IMG/VR virus record: IMGVR_UViG_3300009168_000041
Coordinates: 1-64,000 of that record
Reading direction: 5' to 3' (one strand)
DNA length: 64,000 bases
Source: a virus
Part shown: positions 48,224 through 56,215 of the stretch, piece after piece
Layout of the letters: the number at the start of each line of letters is the position of its first letter
How positions within the stretch are numbered: position 1 is the stretch's first letter
The notes under the pieces: model-generated
Database searches by the model: none
Told to the model about the DNA's origin: nothing
Seen by the model: only the letters and a program-made list of their open reading frames with translations
Translations under genes and position numbers: made by a program

Positions 48224-48736
48224 ATGTCCAACACCCTTGAAGCGACGGTCACTTGCGGGGCTCAATGGAGCTTTGAGCGGTCTGATGATATCGGAACCGC
48301 CAGGGACGCAAGCAGCGTGTCGCAAACCACGGAATATGCCAATGGCGAAGACGCCAGCCAAGCGACTGTCATTTTTCGCGACCGCCTCACGCTTACCCTG
48401 GCTGACACAACTCACGACATCGACTTGAAAACAGCCATAGATATCTACGGCGATGCCTGTGCTATGACGAGTGTGCGGGCGATTTACCTGAAAAACCGCA
48501 GTGCCGTCTCTGGCGATTGGGTGCGAATCGGGCCGCAGAGTGCCGCTAATGCACTCGCGAAGCCGTGGGGGTTCGTTGCCGCCGGATACAACCGGATTGG
48601 ATGCGGGGCAGTATTCTGCTTGAACGACCCAATCGACGGGTTCCCGGTAACTGATACTGCCAAGGTGGTTCGTATCAAGCATGATGGCGCGTCTTACTCC
48701 CTGGTTGTGGACATTGCAATCGTGGGGGTGCGGTAA
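48224..48736 (+). CDS. structural protein without Ser tail (triplet copy 2)
   Basis: A 170-residue protein. It keeps the shared domain: EATVTCGAQWSFERSDDIGT, AIYLKNRSAVSGDWVRIGPQ, YNRIGCGAVFCLNDPIDGFP, KVVRIKHDGASYSLVVDIAI. It stops where the other two copies continue into a serine tract. Its last base overlaps the next ATG. Confidence 0.55.
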   Translation: MSNTLEATVTCGAQWSFERSDDIGTARDASSVSQTTEYANGEDASQATVIFRDRLTLTLADTTHDIDLKTAIDIYGDACAMTSVRAIYLKNRSAVSGDWVRIGPQSAANALAKPWGFVAAGYNRIGCGAVFCLNDPIDGFPVTDTAKVVRIKHDGASYSLVVDIAIVGVR

Positions 48737-49800
48737 TGGCTGTTACCAAAAATCTTAACGCGACAACGACGGGCGGCGTCAAGTGGACGTTCTCAAAAGC
48801 CCAGGGGCTAGAGACGGCATCGGAAACCGTAACCTACTTCGGTGGCAGTACGCTCATTGGGGCGGGGCAAGTTTATACCGCCGACGTGACGCTGACGGAC
48901 GCCTCAATCAATCTGGATGTCGTATTGACCGGCGTTGGCGCACCGGATGATATCTACGGCGATGTGTTGGCGTTCAACCAGCTTATGGCCCTGGTTGTGT
49001 GGAATCGCTCGACCACGCCCGGGGATATGCTCAAGGTGGGGCCGATTCTCGCGTCCAATCCGCTGACAGAGCCGTGGGCCACATCCGATGGCATGAATGC
49101 AATCGGCCCCGGCGGCTCTCTCGTTATCGACAATCCGCTGGACGGGTACGACGTGGCGGCCGGAACGTCGGTTATTCGCATTCAGTACCAAGGTGTCAGC
49201 GGCTCGATTCGCGTCGGCGTGGCGGTCATCGGCTCAATTTCGACAGAGCTTGAGGAATCCAGTTCGTCGTCTGTCTCGTCATCGTCGAGTACCAGCACAT
49301 CGTCCGCGTCTTCTAGCAGCACGAGTTCCTCGTCTACTAGTTCGTCCAGCACAAGCAGCACGCTTCATATTCCGGAATCGAGTTCGTCATACTCGACGCT
49401 CTCGGACGTTAGTGAAAGCAGCAGCAGTACGGCCGGTGCTTCCTGGTCGTCATCGTCAAGTAGCTCATCGAAGTCGGTATCCAGTTCTTCAACTTCATCG
49501 TCCAGCACGGCAGAAGCAAGCTGGTCGTCTTCGTCTACTTCGGCAAGTTCTGCTTCTAGCTCGTCATCGTCTTCTGAGTCGCTGTCAAGTAAGAGCAGTA
49601 TGTCATCGTCGGCGTCAACGAGCAGCACGGCCCAGCAATCGTGGTCCAGTTCATCGAGCACCGGTCTTGAAAAATCAAGCAGTTCTCAGTCCAACACTAT
49701 GTCGGCATCCACTGCTACAAGTACATCGACAGAGGCACAGTGGTTCTATTCGTCGTCGTCGAGTCAATCCACAACGAGTACCTCGTCACCACCACCCTAA
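48736..49800 (+). CDS. structural protein with Ser-rich tail (triplet copy 3)
   Basis: A 354-residue protein. The domain (1-170) has NATTTGGVKWTFSKAQGLET, LVVWNRSTTPGDMLKVGPIL, MNAIGPGGSLVIDNPLDGYD, SVIRIQYQGVSGSIRVGVAV. Residues about 172-354 are Ser/Thr-rich with STAGASWSSSSSSS, STAEASWSSSS and STAQQSWSSSS, matching phrases in the proteins at 13026 and 37965. Confidence 0.55.
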   Translation: MAVTKNLNATTTGGVKWTFSKAQGLETASETVTYFGGSTLIGAGQVYTADVTLTDASINLDVVLTGVGAPDDIYGDVLAFNQLMALVVWNRSTTPGDMLKVGPILASNPLTEPWATSDGMNAIGPGGSLVIDNPLDGYDVAAGTSVIRIQYQGVSGSIRVGVAVIGSISTELEESSSSSVSSSSSTSTSSASSSSTSSSSTSSSSTSSTLHIPESSSSYSTLSDVSESSSSTAGASWSSSSSSSSKSVSSSSTSSSSTAEASWSSSSTSASSASSSSSSSESLSSKSSMSSSASTSSTAQQSWSSSSSTGLEKSSSSQSNTMSASTATSTSTEAQWFYSSSSSQSTTSTSSPPP

Positions 49801-49882
49801 TCAATAAACCGTAAACACATATCGAGGGCGCGGAAAGCTGGTGCGGTGCAATGCGTTTCTCAAGCAATAAGGAGCCACCGCA

Positions 49883-50275
49883 ATGGCTGCATACAGTGGA
49901 CAGAACGGAAAGGTCTTGGCCGGTGCCGTAACGCTTGCCGAGATCACCAAATGGACCTTCGACCCGAAGGCCAACATCAGCAAATGGGCGTCCAGCACAA
50001 CGCCCGGTTACAAGAAGGCCGTAGCCGGCGTCAAGGACGGGGCCGGCGGGTTCGACTTCAAGGTCGATAACACCGTGGCACCATACTTGGAGAGCCAGGG
50101 GGTCAAGGAAGGGGACAGCGTGACCTTGAACCTGTATCTCGATGCCACGCGATACTTCATCGTGCCGGCCTACATCGAGTCGCACCACTACGAAGTGGAT
50201 ATGGATGAGGGGCCGGTCGTTTCCGGCTCGGCGACATTCACCACGAATGGCGCTTGGACGCCCCCGACAACCTGA
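49883..50275 (+). CDS. major tail tube protein
   Basis: A 130-residue protein with AAGGAG upstream. GQNGKVLAGAVTLAEITKWT, FDPKANISKWASSTTPGYKK, AVAGVKDGAGGFDFKVD and LNLYLDATRYFIVPAYIES match the short tail tube family of siphophages (G-x-V, E-I-T-x-W, then the gene-V-like barrel). It lies just before the chaperone and tape measure genes, as expected. Confidence 0.8.
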   Translation: MAAYSGQNGKVLAGAVTLAEITKWTFDPKANISKWASSTTPGYKKAVAGVKDGAGGFDFKVDNTVAPYLESQGVKEGDSVTLNLYLDATRYFIVPAYIESHHYEVDMDEGPVVSGSATFTTNGAWTPPTT

Positions 50276-50314
50276 TATTACTAACCTAACACCATGACAA
50301 AAAGGACGTAACCA

Positions 50315-50857
50315 ATGGATGGATTAGGGCGAGCGATCGGCGCGGGTGTGCCAATTCAGTTCAGTGGCGAGACTCTGATTCTCGATCCCGTGACGGTCAG
50401 CGACTTTGGCCTTATCGAGCAAGAGCTTTTGTCGCGTCGGCCAAACCCAATGGACCTGACCAGGAAGGAGGCCCAGGCGTTCATTTTGGACGCGGCCAAA
50501 CTTGGAAGTAGTGCCGAAGATGAATTTCTGCGCAAGCAGTACATTGCTATGGCAGAAAAGATCATGGCTGACGGCATGGCGGCGGCTCGCAAAGCGAATG
50601 GAATTAAGCCGACAGAGGTGGCCGAGTGGCTCGATACGTTCGACGGGGTTCAGTTCACCCTCTGGCTGAAGCTCGACCAGCGGTATCCAGACCGGTTCTT
50701 CACGCTCGACAAAATCAAGGAGGTCATGCAGTCGATGCAGGAGGATGAAATCGAGCGGCTGAAGAAGCTTCGCGACCAGGCGAGCGGGCTCGACGAACTG
50801 GGAAACTCGACTGGCCCGACCTCCAAGGCTCCGGGGGCCGGGCAAACTGGCGTCTGA
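50315..50857 (+). CDS. tail assembly chaperone, short form (gpG-like)
   Basis: A 180-residue protein. It is mostly helical (IEQELLSRRPNPMDLTRKEA, EWLDTFDGVQFTLWLKLDQR, DEIERLKKLRDQASGLDE). It sits between tail tube and tape measure genes and contains the slippery heptamer GGGAAAC at 50800-50806. The zero-frame product ends 50 bases later; a part of ribosomes would shift to the longer GT-like form. Confidence 0.8.
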   Translation: MDGLGRAIGAGVPIQFSGETLILDPVTVSDFGLIEQELLSRRPNPMDLTRKEAQAFILDAAKLGSSAEDEFLRKQYIAMAEKIMADGMAAARKANGIKPTEVAEWLDTFDGVQFTLWLKLDQRYPDRFFTLDKIKEVMQSMQEDEIERLKKLRDQASGLDELGNSTGPTSKAPGAGQTGV

Positions 50858-51099
50858 TACTGCGGGAATTGGCCGAATGCGATGGCCACTATGACGCAGA
50901 AACGGTAGGCAAGTGGACGTGGTATCAATTCCGCATGTACACCTGCGATAAGAAGATGCTGCGAGGCAACAAGATGGAATTCGACAGTCTTGAGGCGGCA
51001 CGGGAAGCCGTTGAAAAGATGAAGGCAGAGCGGCTGCAAAAGTTTGACCGGCCGGAGAGCCAATCCGAGGGTGAGGGTAAGTGTGAGGGTGCGTCATGA
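50315..51099 (+). CDS. tail assembly chaperone, -1 frameshift form (gpGT-like)
   Basis: A slip by -1 on G-GGA-AAC (50800-50806) reads on as GKLDWPDLQGSGGRANWRLI, LRELAECDGHYDAETVGKW, TWYQFRMYTCDKKML, to the stop at 51099, giving about 261 residues. The extension frame is open across the junction, has no ribosome site at its apparent start (TTG 50869), and carries the W-R-x-L-x-x-L and F-R-M-Y features of the T part. Its stop overlaps the tape measure ATG. Known from lambda gpG/gpGT and most long-tailed phages. Confidence 0.8.
50800..50806 (+). other. -1 ribosomal frameshift slippery site GGGAAAC
   Basis: The heptamer has the X-XXY-YYZ form in the right phase (zero-frame codons GGA AAC). A GC-rich stretch with pairing potential (GGCCC 50813-50817 with GGGCC 50835-50839) follows at a suitable distance. 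Confidence 0.82.
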
Positions 51100-52691
51100 C
51101 TGCCCTGGCTGAAGCCTACGTAACGATCCGCGCAGACGATGCCCGACTGCCTGGCGAACTGAATAAGGTTCAGTCGATGTTTGGCCGGGCGGCCGACAAC
51201 ATCGCGGCCAAGTTTGCCATGACGGGCTATGTGTTCCGGAGGTTAGTGGACGTTGGAAAGGAATTTGCCCATGCCGTGGCTTCCGAGGAGGAAGAGGCGT
51301 CCAAGTTCGCGGCCATCGTGGACGCGAGCGGGCGCGGCGAGTATTTCCGGCAAATGGTATCGCGGTTTGGCGAGGCGAGCGAAGCGGCCACCGCATTCAG
51401 CAGCGACGCTGTGCGGGCCGCGGCCACGGCGATCGCGTCATTTCAGACGCTTGGCGATGACACGCTCGGACAGGTACTAAAGGCATCGCGGGATGTGACG
51501 GCGTTGTTCGGCGGCGACTTCGCGATGAATGCTCGCACGTTAGCGATGGTGCTGGAGCGGCCGGAAATGGCGAACCGGCGGCTGCGGTCAATGAAAATCA
51601 GTCTGACGGCGGCGGAGCAGCAGTACATCAAGACGCTCATGGAATCGGGGCGGCTTGCCGAGGCCCAGGCGGCGGTCATGGAGGTAGTGACGCGCAAGAC
51701 AGCCAACGGTGCCGAGAGAATGGCGGGGACGCTGGTGTCATTGTGGAGGCGGGTACGGATACAGGTGGAGGAAACCGCTGAGTCGATTGGCGTCAAGATG
51801 GCGGATTCGCTGAAAGCGGCAGCAAACGCGGCGATTGACTTTATGAAGAGCGTTCGCTGGTTGGTTGAAGGCGATACGCTGGTAGGCAAGTTGACGATGG
51901 TTGCGGCAAAGTTCCTTGCGTTGGGTATGGCCGTCAACGTCGTGGCGGCCGTCTGGGTATCCGTTCGGTCGATTTTGTTCGGCACCATGCCGTGGTGGAT
52001 GTGGCTGGCTGCCGGAATCACGGCGGTGGTGACAAGCCTTTTCGATATGAAGGACATTTTGGGGGCAATCCAAAACCCGTGGGTTTTGTGGATCGCAGGA
52101 CTGACGGCGGCGGTACTTGTGTTGCCGAAATTGATTCGACTGATGAAGGAATTGTATGTTGCCATTGTGGCTGTTGGTTGGTCGATCAAAACGGCAGGGT
52201 GGGGAGCATTGCTCGGGGCGTCGGCTTCGGCAGGCGTTGTTGGTGGCGTAGTCGGCGGCGGCATCTTAGCGGCAGGTGGCTTAAAGTCGCTATACGAAAA
52301 GATGGTAGGAGCAAATACGGAAGAGATGACCCCAGACGTGGCTTCCAGGTTCAGAAAACAAGGCGGCGTATTTGGATACCTTCTAGGGCCAGAACCAAGC
52401 GGAGACACCAGTAAGGGCACTGTGATATCCAAGTGGATTGCGGATGCATTCGGACAGATATCAGGTCTTGCGTCTAAAGCATTTCCTGGAATTGGCGGCG
52501 GTGCCGGAGGGGCATCCAAGGGGGTTGGGTTCGTAGACGTTGTTCAGTGGTCCAGCCAATTTCAAGAGGCCATTCTAAAGAAAAGCGACCCTGTAGTCGG
52601 TGCCATAGAAGACAACACATCGGCTACGCGAGACGTTGAAACCGCAGTCAATCGTATGCGAGGGGATATGGGGGGAGGAACCTATCCGTGA
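51096..52691 (+). CDS. tape measure protein
   Basis: A 531-residue protein, ATGA-coupled to the chaperone. N-terminal LAEAYVTIRADDARLPGELN is typical for tail tape measures; then long helices (AVASEEEEASKFAAIVDASG, RLAEAQAAVMEVVTRKTANG) and hydrophobic segments (LGMAVNVVAAVWVSVRSILF, AGWGALLGASASAGVVGGVV). The Gly-rich C-terminus precedes tail tip genes. Length suggests a tail of about 80 nm, if the usual 0.15 nm per residue holds. The last third is AT-richer. Confidence 0.85.
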   Translation: MTALAEAYVTIRADDARLPGELNKVQSMFGRAADNIAAKFAMTGYVFRRLVDVGKEFAHAVASEEEEASKFAAIVDASGRGEYFRQMVSRFGEASEAATAFSSDAVRAAATAIASFQTLGDDTLGQVLKASRDVTALFGGDFAMNARTLAMVLERPEMANRRLRSMKISLTAAEQQYIKTLMESGRLAEAQAAVMEVVTRKTANGAERMAGTLVSLWRRVRIQVEETAESIGVKMADSLKAAANAAIDFMKSVRWLVEGDTLVGKLTMVAAKFLALGMAVNVVAAVWVSVRSILFGTMPWWMWLAAGITAVVTSLFDMKDILGAIQNPWVLWIAGLTAAVLVLPKLIRLMKELYVAIVAVGWSIKTAGWGALLGASASAGVVGGVVGGGILAAGGLKSLYEKMVGANTEEMTPDVASRFRKQGGVFGYLLGPEPSGDTSKGTVISKWIADAFGQISGLASKAFPGIGGGAGGASKGVGFVDVVQWSSQFQEAILKKSDPVVGAIEDNTSATRDVETAVNRMRGDMGGGTYP

Positions 52692-53635
52692 GCGGAACAA
52701 TCACAATACCAGCTTCTGGTGGAAGCTTCGATATTGAGGAACTTGACGGCCCAAAGCTTTCGGGAACGCGCGACGGGCCCACCGGCATCCGCACCTTTAA
52801 GGTGCCGTGGACAAAAGTGGAGGCGTTTTTGGGATACGTCTTTCCTCCTATCGTCAATCGCGGCACGGCATGGTCGTTTCCCGACCCGCAGACATTCACT
52901 TTGGGCACCAGTCCGTCGTTTAGTCATCTGTTGGCAATCGCCTATGAAGTCGAGCCCTTCGATCCAGATGCGACGACTGGAATAGACGCGAACAATTTGC
53001 GGAACTATCTTGATACCGTCGGGTCCAGAATAACAATCTCCTATGGACCGGCACCATACGACAAAAGCCGAAAGGACTGGATTGCCAAGGGGTCGTCTCT
53101 GTGCGTCGATTGGTCTACGGAATTTTCCGCCCAAATGCTGCGGCTAGGAAAGCCAGGATGGGTGTGGGTAACGCAGGTATCGAAGCCGCCTATCAAAAGC
53201 GAAGAGGTTTCTTTGGGAAAGATGGTTCCGTGCGAGGAGCACAACCTGGAGTGGTTGTATGTTCCCGAGCCGCCGCTCAATACGATCCGTGCTACGATCG
53301 GATGCGTGAACAATGATAAGTTCTTGTTCAACGCGCCGCCGGAGACGCTCTTGCTTGTCGGCGCGCGGACGAGACGGTCGTGGACGGTCACCGGGCAGGA
53401 GTGCTACACAGTGAGCTATAAGATCCTCGACAGGTGGATCAAGTCATCCGTGCAGCCTTACGTGGGGTGGAATTTCGTGTGGAATCCCGACAGGAACCCG
53501 CCGGGATGGGACCAGCCGGCGTATGCCAGTGGGTCAAGCGGCTCTGACAACTACGACAGTTACCTGTACAAGCGAATGGACTTCAAGGATTTGTTTAAGC
53601 GTGACGACACCTTCGACGTGAAGCAGCAAAACTGA
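52688..53635 (+). CDS. tail tip / distal tail protein
   Basis: A 315-residue protein from GTG 52688 (GTGA overlap). It is beta-rich with few helices; TFKVPWTKVEAFLGYVFPP, EVSLGKMVPCEEHNLEWLYV, CVNNDKFLFNAPPETLLLVG, RSWTVTGQECYTVSYKILDR. The end SYLYKRMDFKDLFKRDDTFD is characteristic of a phage protein that reports tail-associated coordinates. Assigned by position downstream of the tape measure; no named family. Confidence 0.55.
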   Translation: MSGTITIPASGGSFDIEELDGPKLSGTRDGPTGIRTFKVPWTKVEAFLGYVFPPIVNRGTAWSFPDPQTFTLGTSPSFSHLLAIAYEVEPFDPDATTGIDANNLRNYLDTVGSRITISYGPAPYDKSRKDWIAKGSSLCVDWSTEFSAQMLRLGKPGWVWVTQVSKPPIKSEEVSLGKMVPCEEHNLEWLYVPEPPLNTIRATIGCVNNDKFLFNAPPETLLLVGARTRRSWTVTGQECYTVSYKILDRWIKSSVQPYVGWNFVWNPDRNPPGWDQPAYASGSSGSDNYDSYLYKRMDFKDLFKRDDTFDVKQQN

Positions 53636-54582
53636 TGAACGCCGACTACATTCGCAAGTATGACATTCCAATTCCTGGTCGGGCACCCCACGGCGCTCCG
53701 GTTGGAATTCGGCGCGCATTTCAGCGGGAGAATATAGGAGATTTGCGATCACTGCTTGAAGGCGTCAACGAATCGGTCGGGATTGACGCCAGTGTGCCGC
53801 AACAAACTCTCATCATCCAACTCATGGAACTTGACGAGGATTTGCCGGCTTATGACGAATCAGCAACGCCAGACGACAATGGCGTCATGCCGTGGGACGG
53901 CAAGAAGGCGACGCCGCTATACTGGGACGCCGCGGGGAAGAAGTTTGCGCGGATCGAGTCGCAACAGAAGTTGAACGTGTGCAACCCGTATGAGTTACGG
54001 CATTACCATTATCATGACCGCGTGCCACTCCTGTATCTTCCGCAAGCGGTAAAGTGGGTGCCAACTCGATACGGAGAGGAATCCACTGGTGTCGTCATCG
54101 CGAATCCATCTCAGATGACCATTCCAAGTGATGGTTCGGCTGCACACATTAAATGGGAGTTAGGCGCATACGGCGCGTATGGTCCAGATGGCACTTCCAT
54201 TGACGACAACGGAGATATCGTACTTTCTCCATCATGGAGCGGCACGCTTCTGAAAGCACACTTCAATCTGGTGACATACGGGCCGTGGGCTTCAGGAGAG
54301 GGACCGTGGCATGGTCTTGTAATGTTTGGTCGTTATAGCGGTTCGTCTTCAGGCTCGGGCGCGTTATCCTCAATAATCGCGTCAGCACAAACCAATTTCT
54401 ATCCAGGAGGATCCAGCGGTAACGTCGGGTACCATGTGCTCTCTGGCTTTGAGATATTCATCCCGGTAGGCGACGGAGAAACACTCTCCTATGGAATCAT
54501 GCAATTGAAGGGAAGCACCAATCCTTCAATTACTCCCATCGGTCTTACGTCGGGAGTATGTTACATTGAGCCCGTTGTGTAG
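53635..54582 (+). CDS. distal tail / adhesin-like protein
   Basis: A 315-residue protein whose start shares a base with the previous stop. The N-terminal third (IRKYDIPIPGRAPHGAPVGI) is followed by a GDG/Ser-rich beta-sandwich (WSGTLLKAHFNLVTYGPWAS, GYHVLSGFEIFIPVGDGETL) resembling C1q/TNF-like tips of tail proteins. It is the last gene of the tail operon; a convergent minus-strand gene follows 16 bases later. Confidence 0.5.
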   Translation: MNADYIRKYDIPIPGRAPHGAPVGIRRAFQRENIGDLRSLLEGVNESVGIDASVPQQTLIIQLMELDEDLPAYDESATPDDNGVMPWDGKKATPLYWDAAGKKFARIESQQKLNVCNPYELRHYHYHDRVPLLYLPQAVKWVPTRYGEESTGVVIANPSQMTIPSDGSAAHIKWELGAYGAYGPDGTSIDDNGDIVLSPSWSGTLLKAHFNLVTYGPWASGEGPWHGLVMFGRYSGSSSGSGALSSIIASAQTNFYPGGSSGNVGYHVLSGFEIFIPVGDGETLSYGIMQLKGSTNPSITPIGLTSGVCYIEPVV

Positions 54583-54598
54583 CATCGATAGTATCCGG

Positions 54599-55063
54599 CT
54601 ACCACATTCCCTCTCCAGGAACGGGCGTATAGAGTGGAACGTAGGCTCCTGATATCTGGCAAGTTCCGTTGCCGCCGAAAGTCGCATTGACGTTTGCCGG
54701 TAGTGCCGAGCGAGGATGGAGAATAGCACCTTGCCAGACTGCGCAAACGGGAGACGGATTCCATGCCAGCGTCCAGTAGTAGCCTGCGCTGGACCAAAAC
54801 AAGACGCTTTCGGGCCGCCAATTGATTGCGGTTCCCGTGGCCGAAACGTACACCGTCACGTAAACCTGCCAAGGGCCAAGTTGCTTCACCACGGTTCTTC
54901 GGTACACCGTCATGCCGGATTGGATGCTATCAAGCACGAGAGTGTAATGGCCGTTCAGCGGGGAATTTATCCGCGAATTGTCTTGGACTCCGCTGATTGT
55001 AACCTCGCACGTTCCGACCGATTGAAACAGCGCGACCGACAGGAAAAGACCAAACAGATTCAT
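54599..55063 (-). CDS. secreted hypothetical protein
   Basis: A 154-residue protein on the minus strand. The start is set by AAGGAGTG before the ATG at 55063. A signal peptide (MNLFGLFLSVALFQSVGTCE) precedes strands TISGVQDNSRINSPLNGHYT, LVLDSIQSGMTVYRRTVVKQ and QVYVTVYVSATGTAINWRPE. It contains two or three Cys and several Trp. One of only two minus-strand genes in the window. An export or superinfection-exclusion role is possible but unproven. Confidence 0.6.
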   Translation of the reverse strand: MNLFGLFLSVALFQSVGTCEVTISGVQDNSRINSPLNGHYTLVLDSIQSGMTVYRRTVVKQLGPWQVYVTVYVSATGTAINWRPESVLFWSSAGYYWTLAWNPSPVCAVWQGAILHPRSALPANVNATFGGNGTCQISGAYVPLYTPVPGEGMW

Positions 55064-55177
55064 GGAACACTCCTTCCCGGCGAGCCGGGAGAAAACGAGC
55101 CTTGCCACCGCCACCAGCCGCGGCTAGGCTTTGGGGTAGAAGAGTCGGCATGACCTTCGCCTCATCGCCGATTCTCT

Positions 55178-55213
55178 GAGCCCGGCGGACCACCCGCTGG
55201 GCTCTTCTATTTT
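55178..55213. terminator. intrinsic terminator-like hairpin
   Basis: GAGCCCGGCG (55178-55187) pairs with CGCTGGGCTC (55195-55204) with one G-T, then TTCTATTTT. The 378-base gap 55064-55441 otherwise holds only the promoter-like element at 55333. Confidence 0.7.
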
Positions 55214-55332
55214 ACTCGGCCGGCAATCGCCAGTGTCAATAATCCCGTCGCGAATTCTACCGCCGAATTCCGCTGCGGTTATTTATTGTCGGTTATGGGT
55301 GGCATTATCCATTCGGATTTCGCCAGTTTCCC

Positions 55333-55364
55333 TTGACTTTACTACCCGCAATCGGCGAAACTAC
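55333..55364 (+). promoter_or_regulatory. promoter-like element TTGACT-N19-AAACTAC
   Basis: TTGACT at 55333-55338 and AAACTAC at 55358-55364, with TACCCGC in the spacer as also at 37599. It lies 77 bases before the CMP-Kdo-synthetase-like gene. Confidence 0.5.
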
Positions 55365-55441
55365 TCCCTTGGCGGTCTGGATGCCTATTCTCACGGCACC
55401 AGACGCCAGCATTACAGGCATTTGTCGTTCAGGGCGAGAAC

Positions 55442-56215
55442 ATGATGCCGGTCTTCCCACCCATCCAAGCTACTCCAGCTTGTCTAGTCGTTATCCCGGC
55501 CAGGATGGAATCCCAGCGATTCCCCGGCAAACCGCTGGCCGACGCGGCGGGCCACCCGCTTATCTGGCACGCCTGGCACGCCGCTGTGACGTGGCCGCGG
55601 GCTACGTCTGTGGTTGTAGCATCCCCGGATGACGCGATTCTGGACGCAGCCAGGGCGTTTGGCGCGGTCACTCAGCATACCTCCCCAGATTGCCGGTGCG
55701 GCAGTCAGCGGGCATTCGAGGTGTGGCAGCGAAACCCGAAATACCCAGTCTTGATAAACCTCCAGGCGGACGAGCCGCTCGTCACCCACGAAATGTTGGA
55801 TGCTTTGGCGTTTGCCGCCCGGCCGCAAGGCGGCACCACCATTGCCACACTGGCCGCCTCGTTTCCGGCCGGGCTGCCGACGCCGGACCCCAATGAAGTC
55901 AAGGTGATTTCCAGTCGTTTCGGCCGGGCCCTCTATTTCACCCGACATCCCATCGTCGGATCGCAGCGGCACATCGGCGTCTATGCGTTCAGCGGGCGAG
56001 GGATCTCGTTCATCAGCAACATTCCTGAGTCGGCGATTGGGGCGGCCGAGCGTCTGGAGCAGCTCGACTGGCTTGACGCGGGTTGGGACATACACGTGCA
56101 TAAGATTTCCGAGGCCCCGCTGAGCGTGAATACGCCGAGGGACTTGGATCGGTTGAAAGAGCGGTTGAAAGAACGGTTGAATGAGCAGACGAAAGAACAA
56201 GGGGAGGCAGCTTGA
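55442..56215 (+). CDS. kdsB: CMP-3-deoxy-D-manno-octulosonate cytidylyltransferase-like protein
   Basis: A 257-residue protein. LVVIPARMESQRFPGKPL is the nucleotide-binding signature; NLQADEPLV, HIGVYAF and AERLEQLDWLDAGWDIHVHK match KdsB-type enzymes that activate Kdo (or a related 3-deoxy sugar) with CTP. The C-terminal end has a small tandem repeat (DRLKERLKERLNEQTKEQ). In phages it would supply an activated acid sugar for the three transferases downstream. The exact substrate is inferred. Confidence 0.85.
   Translation: MMPVFPPIQATPACLVVIPARMESQRFPGKPLADAAGHPLIWHAWHAAVTWPRATSVVVASPDDAILDAARAFGAVTQHTSPDCRCGSQRAFEVWQRNPKYPVLINLQADEPLVTHEMLDALAFAARPQGGTTIATLAASFPAGLPTPDPNEVKVISSRFGRALYFTRHPIVGSQRHIGVYAFSGRGISFISNIPESAIGAAERLEQLDWLDAGWDIHVHKISEAPLSVNTPRDLDRLKERLKERLNEQTKEQGEAA

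Noticed and set aside
50869-51099. Separate gene starting at TTG 50869
   Set aside because: No ribosome site; the frame is continuous with a -1 shift from GGGAAAC, which explains it better.
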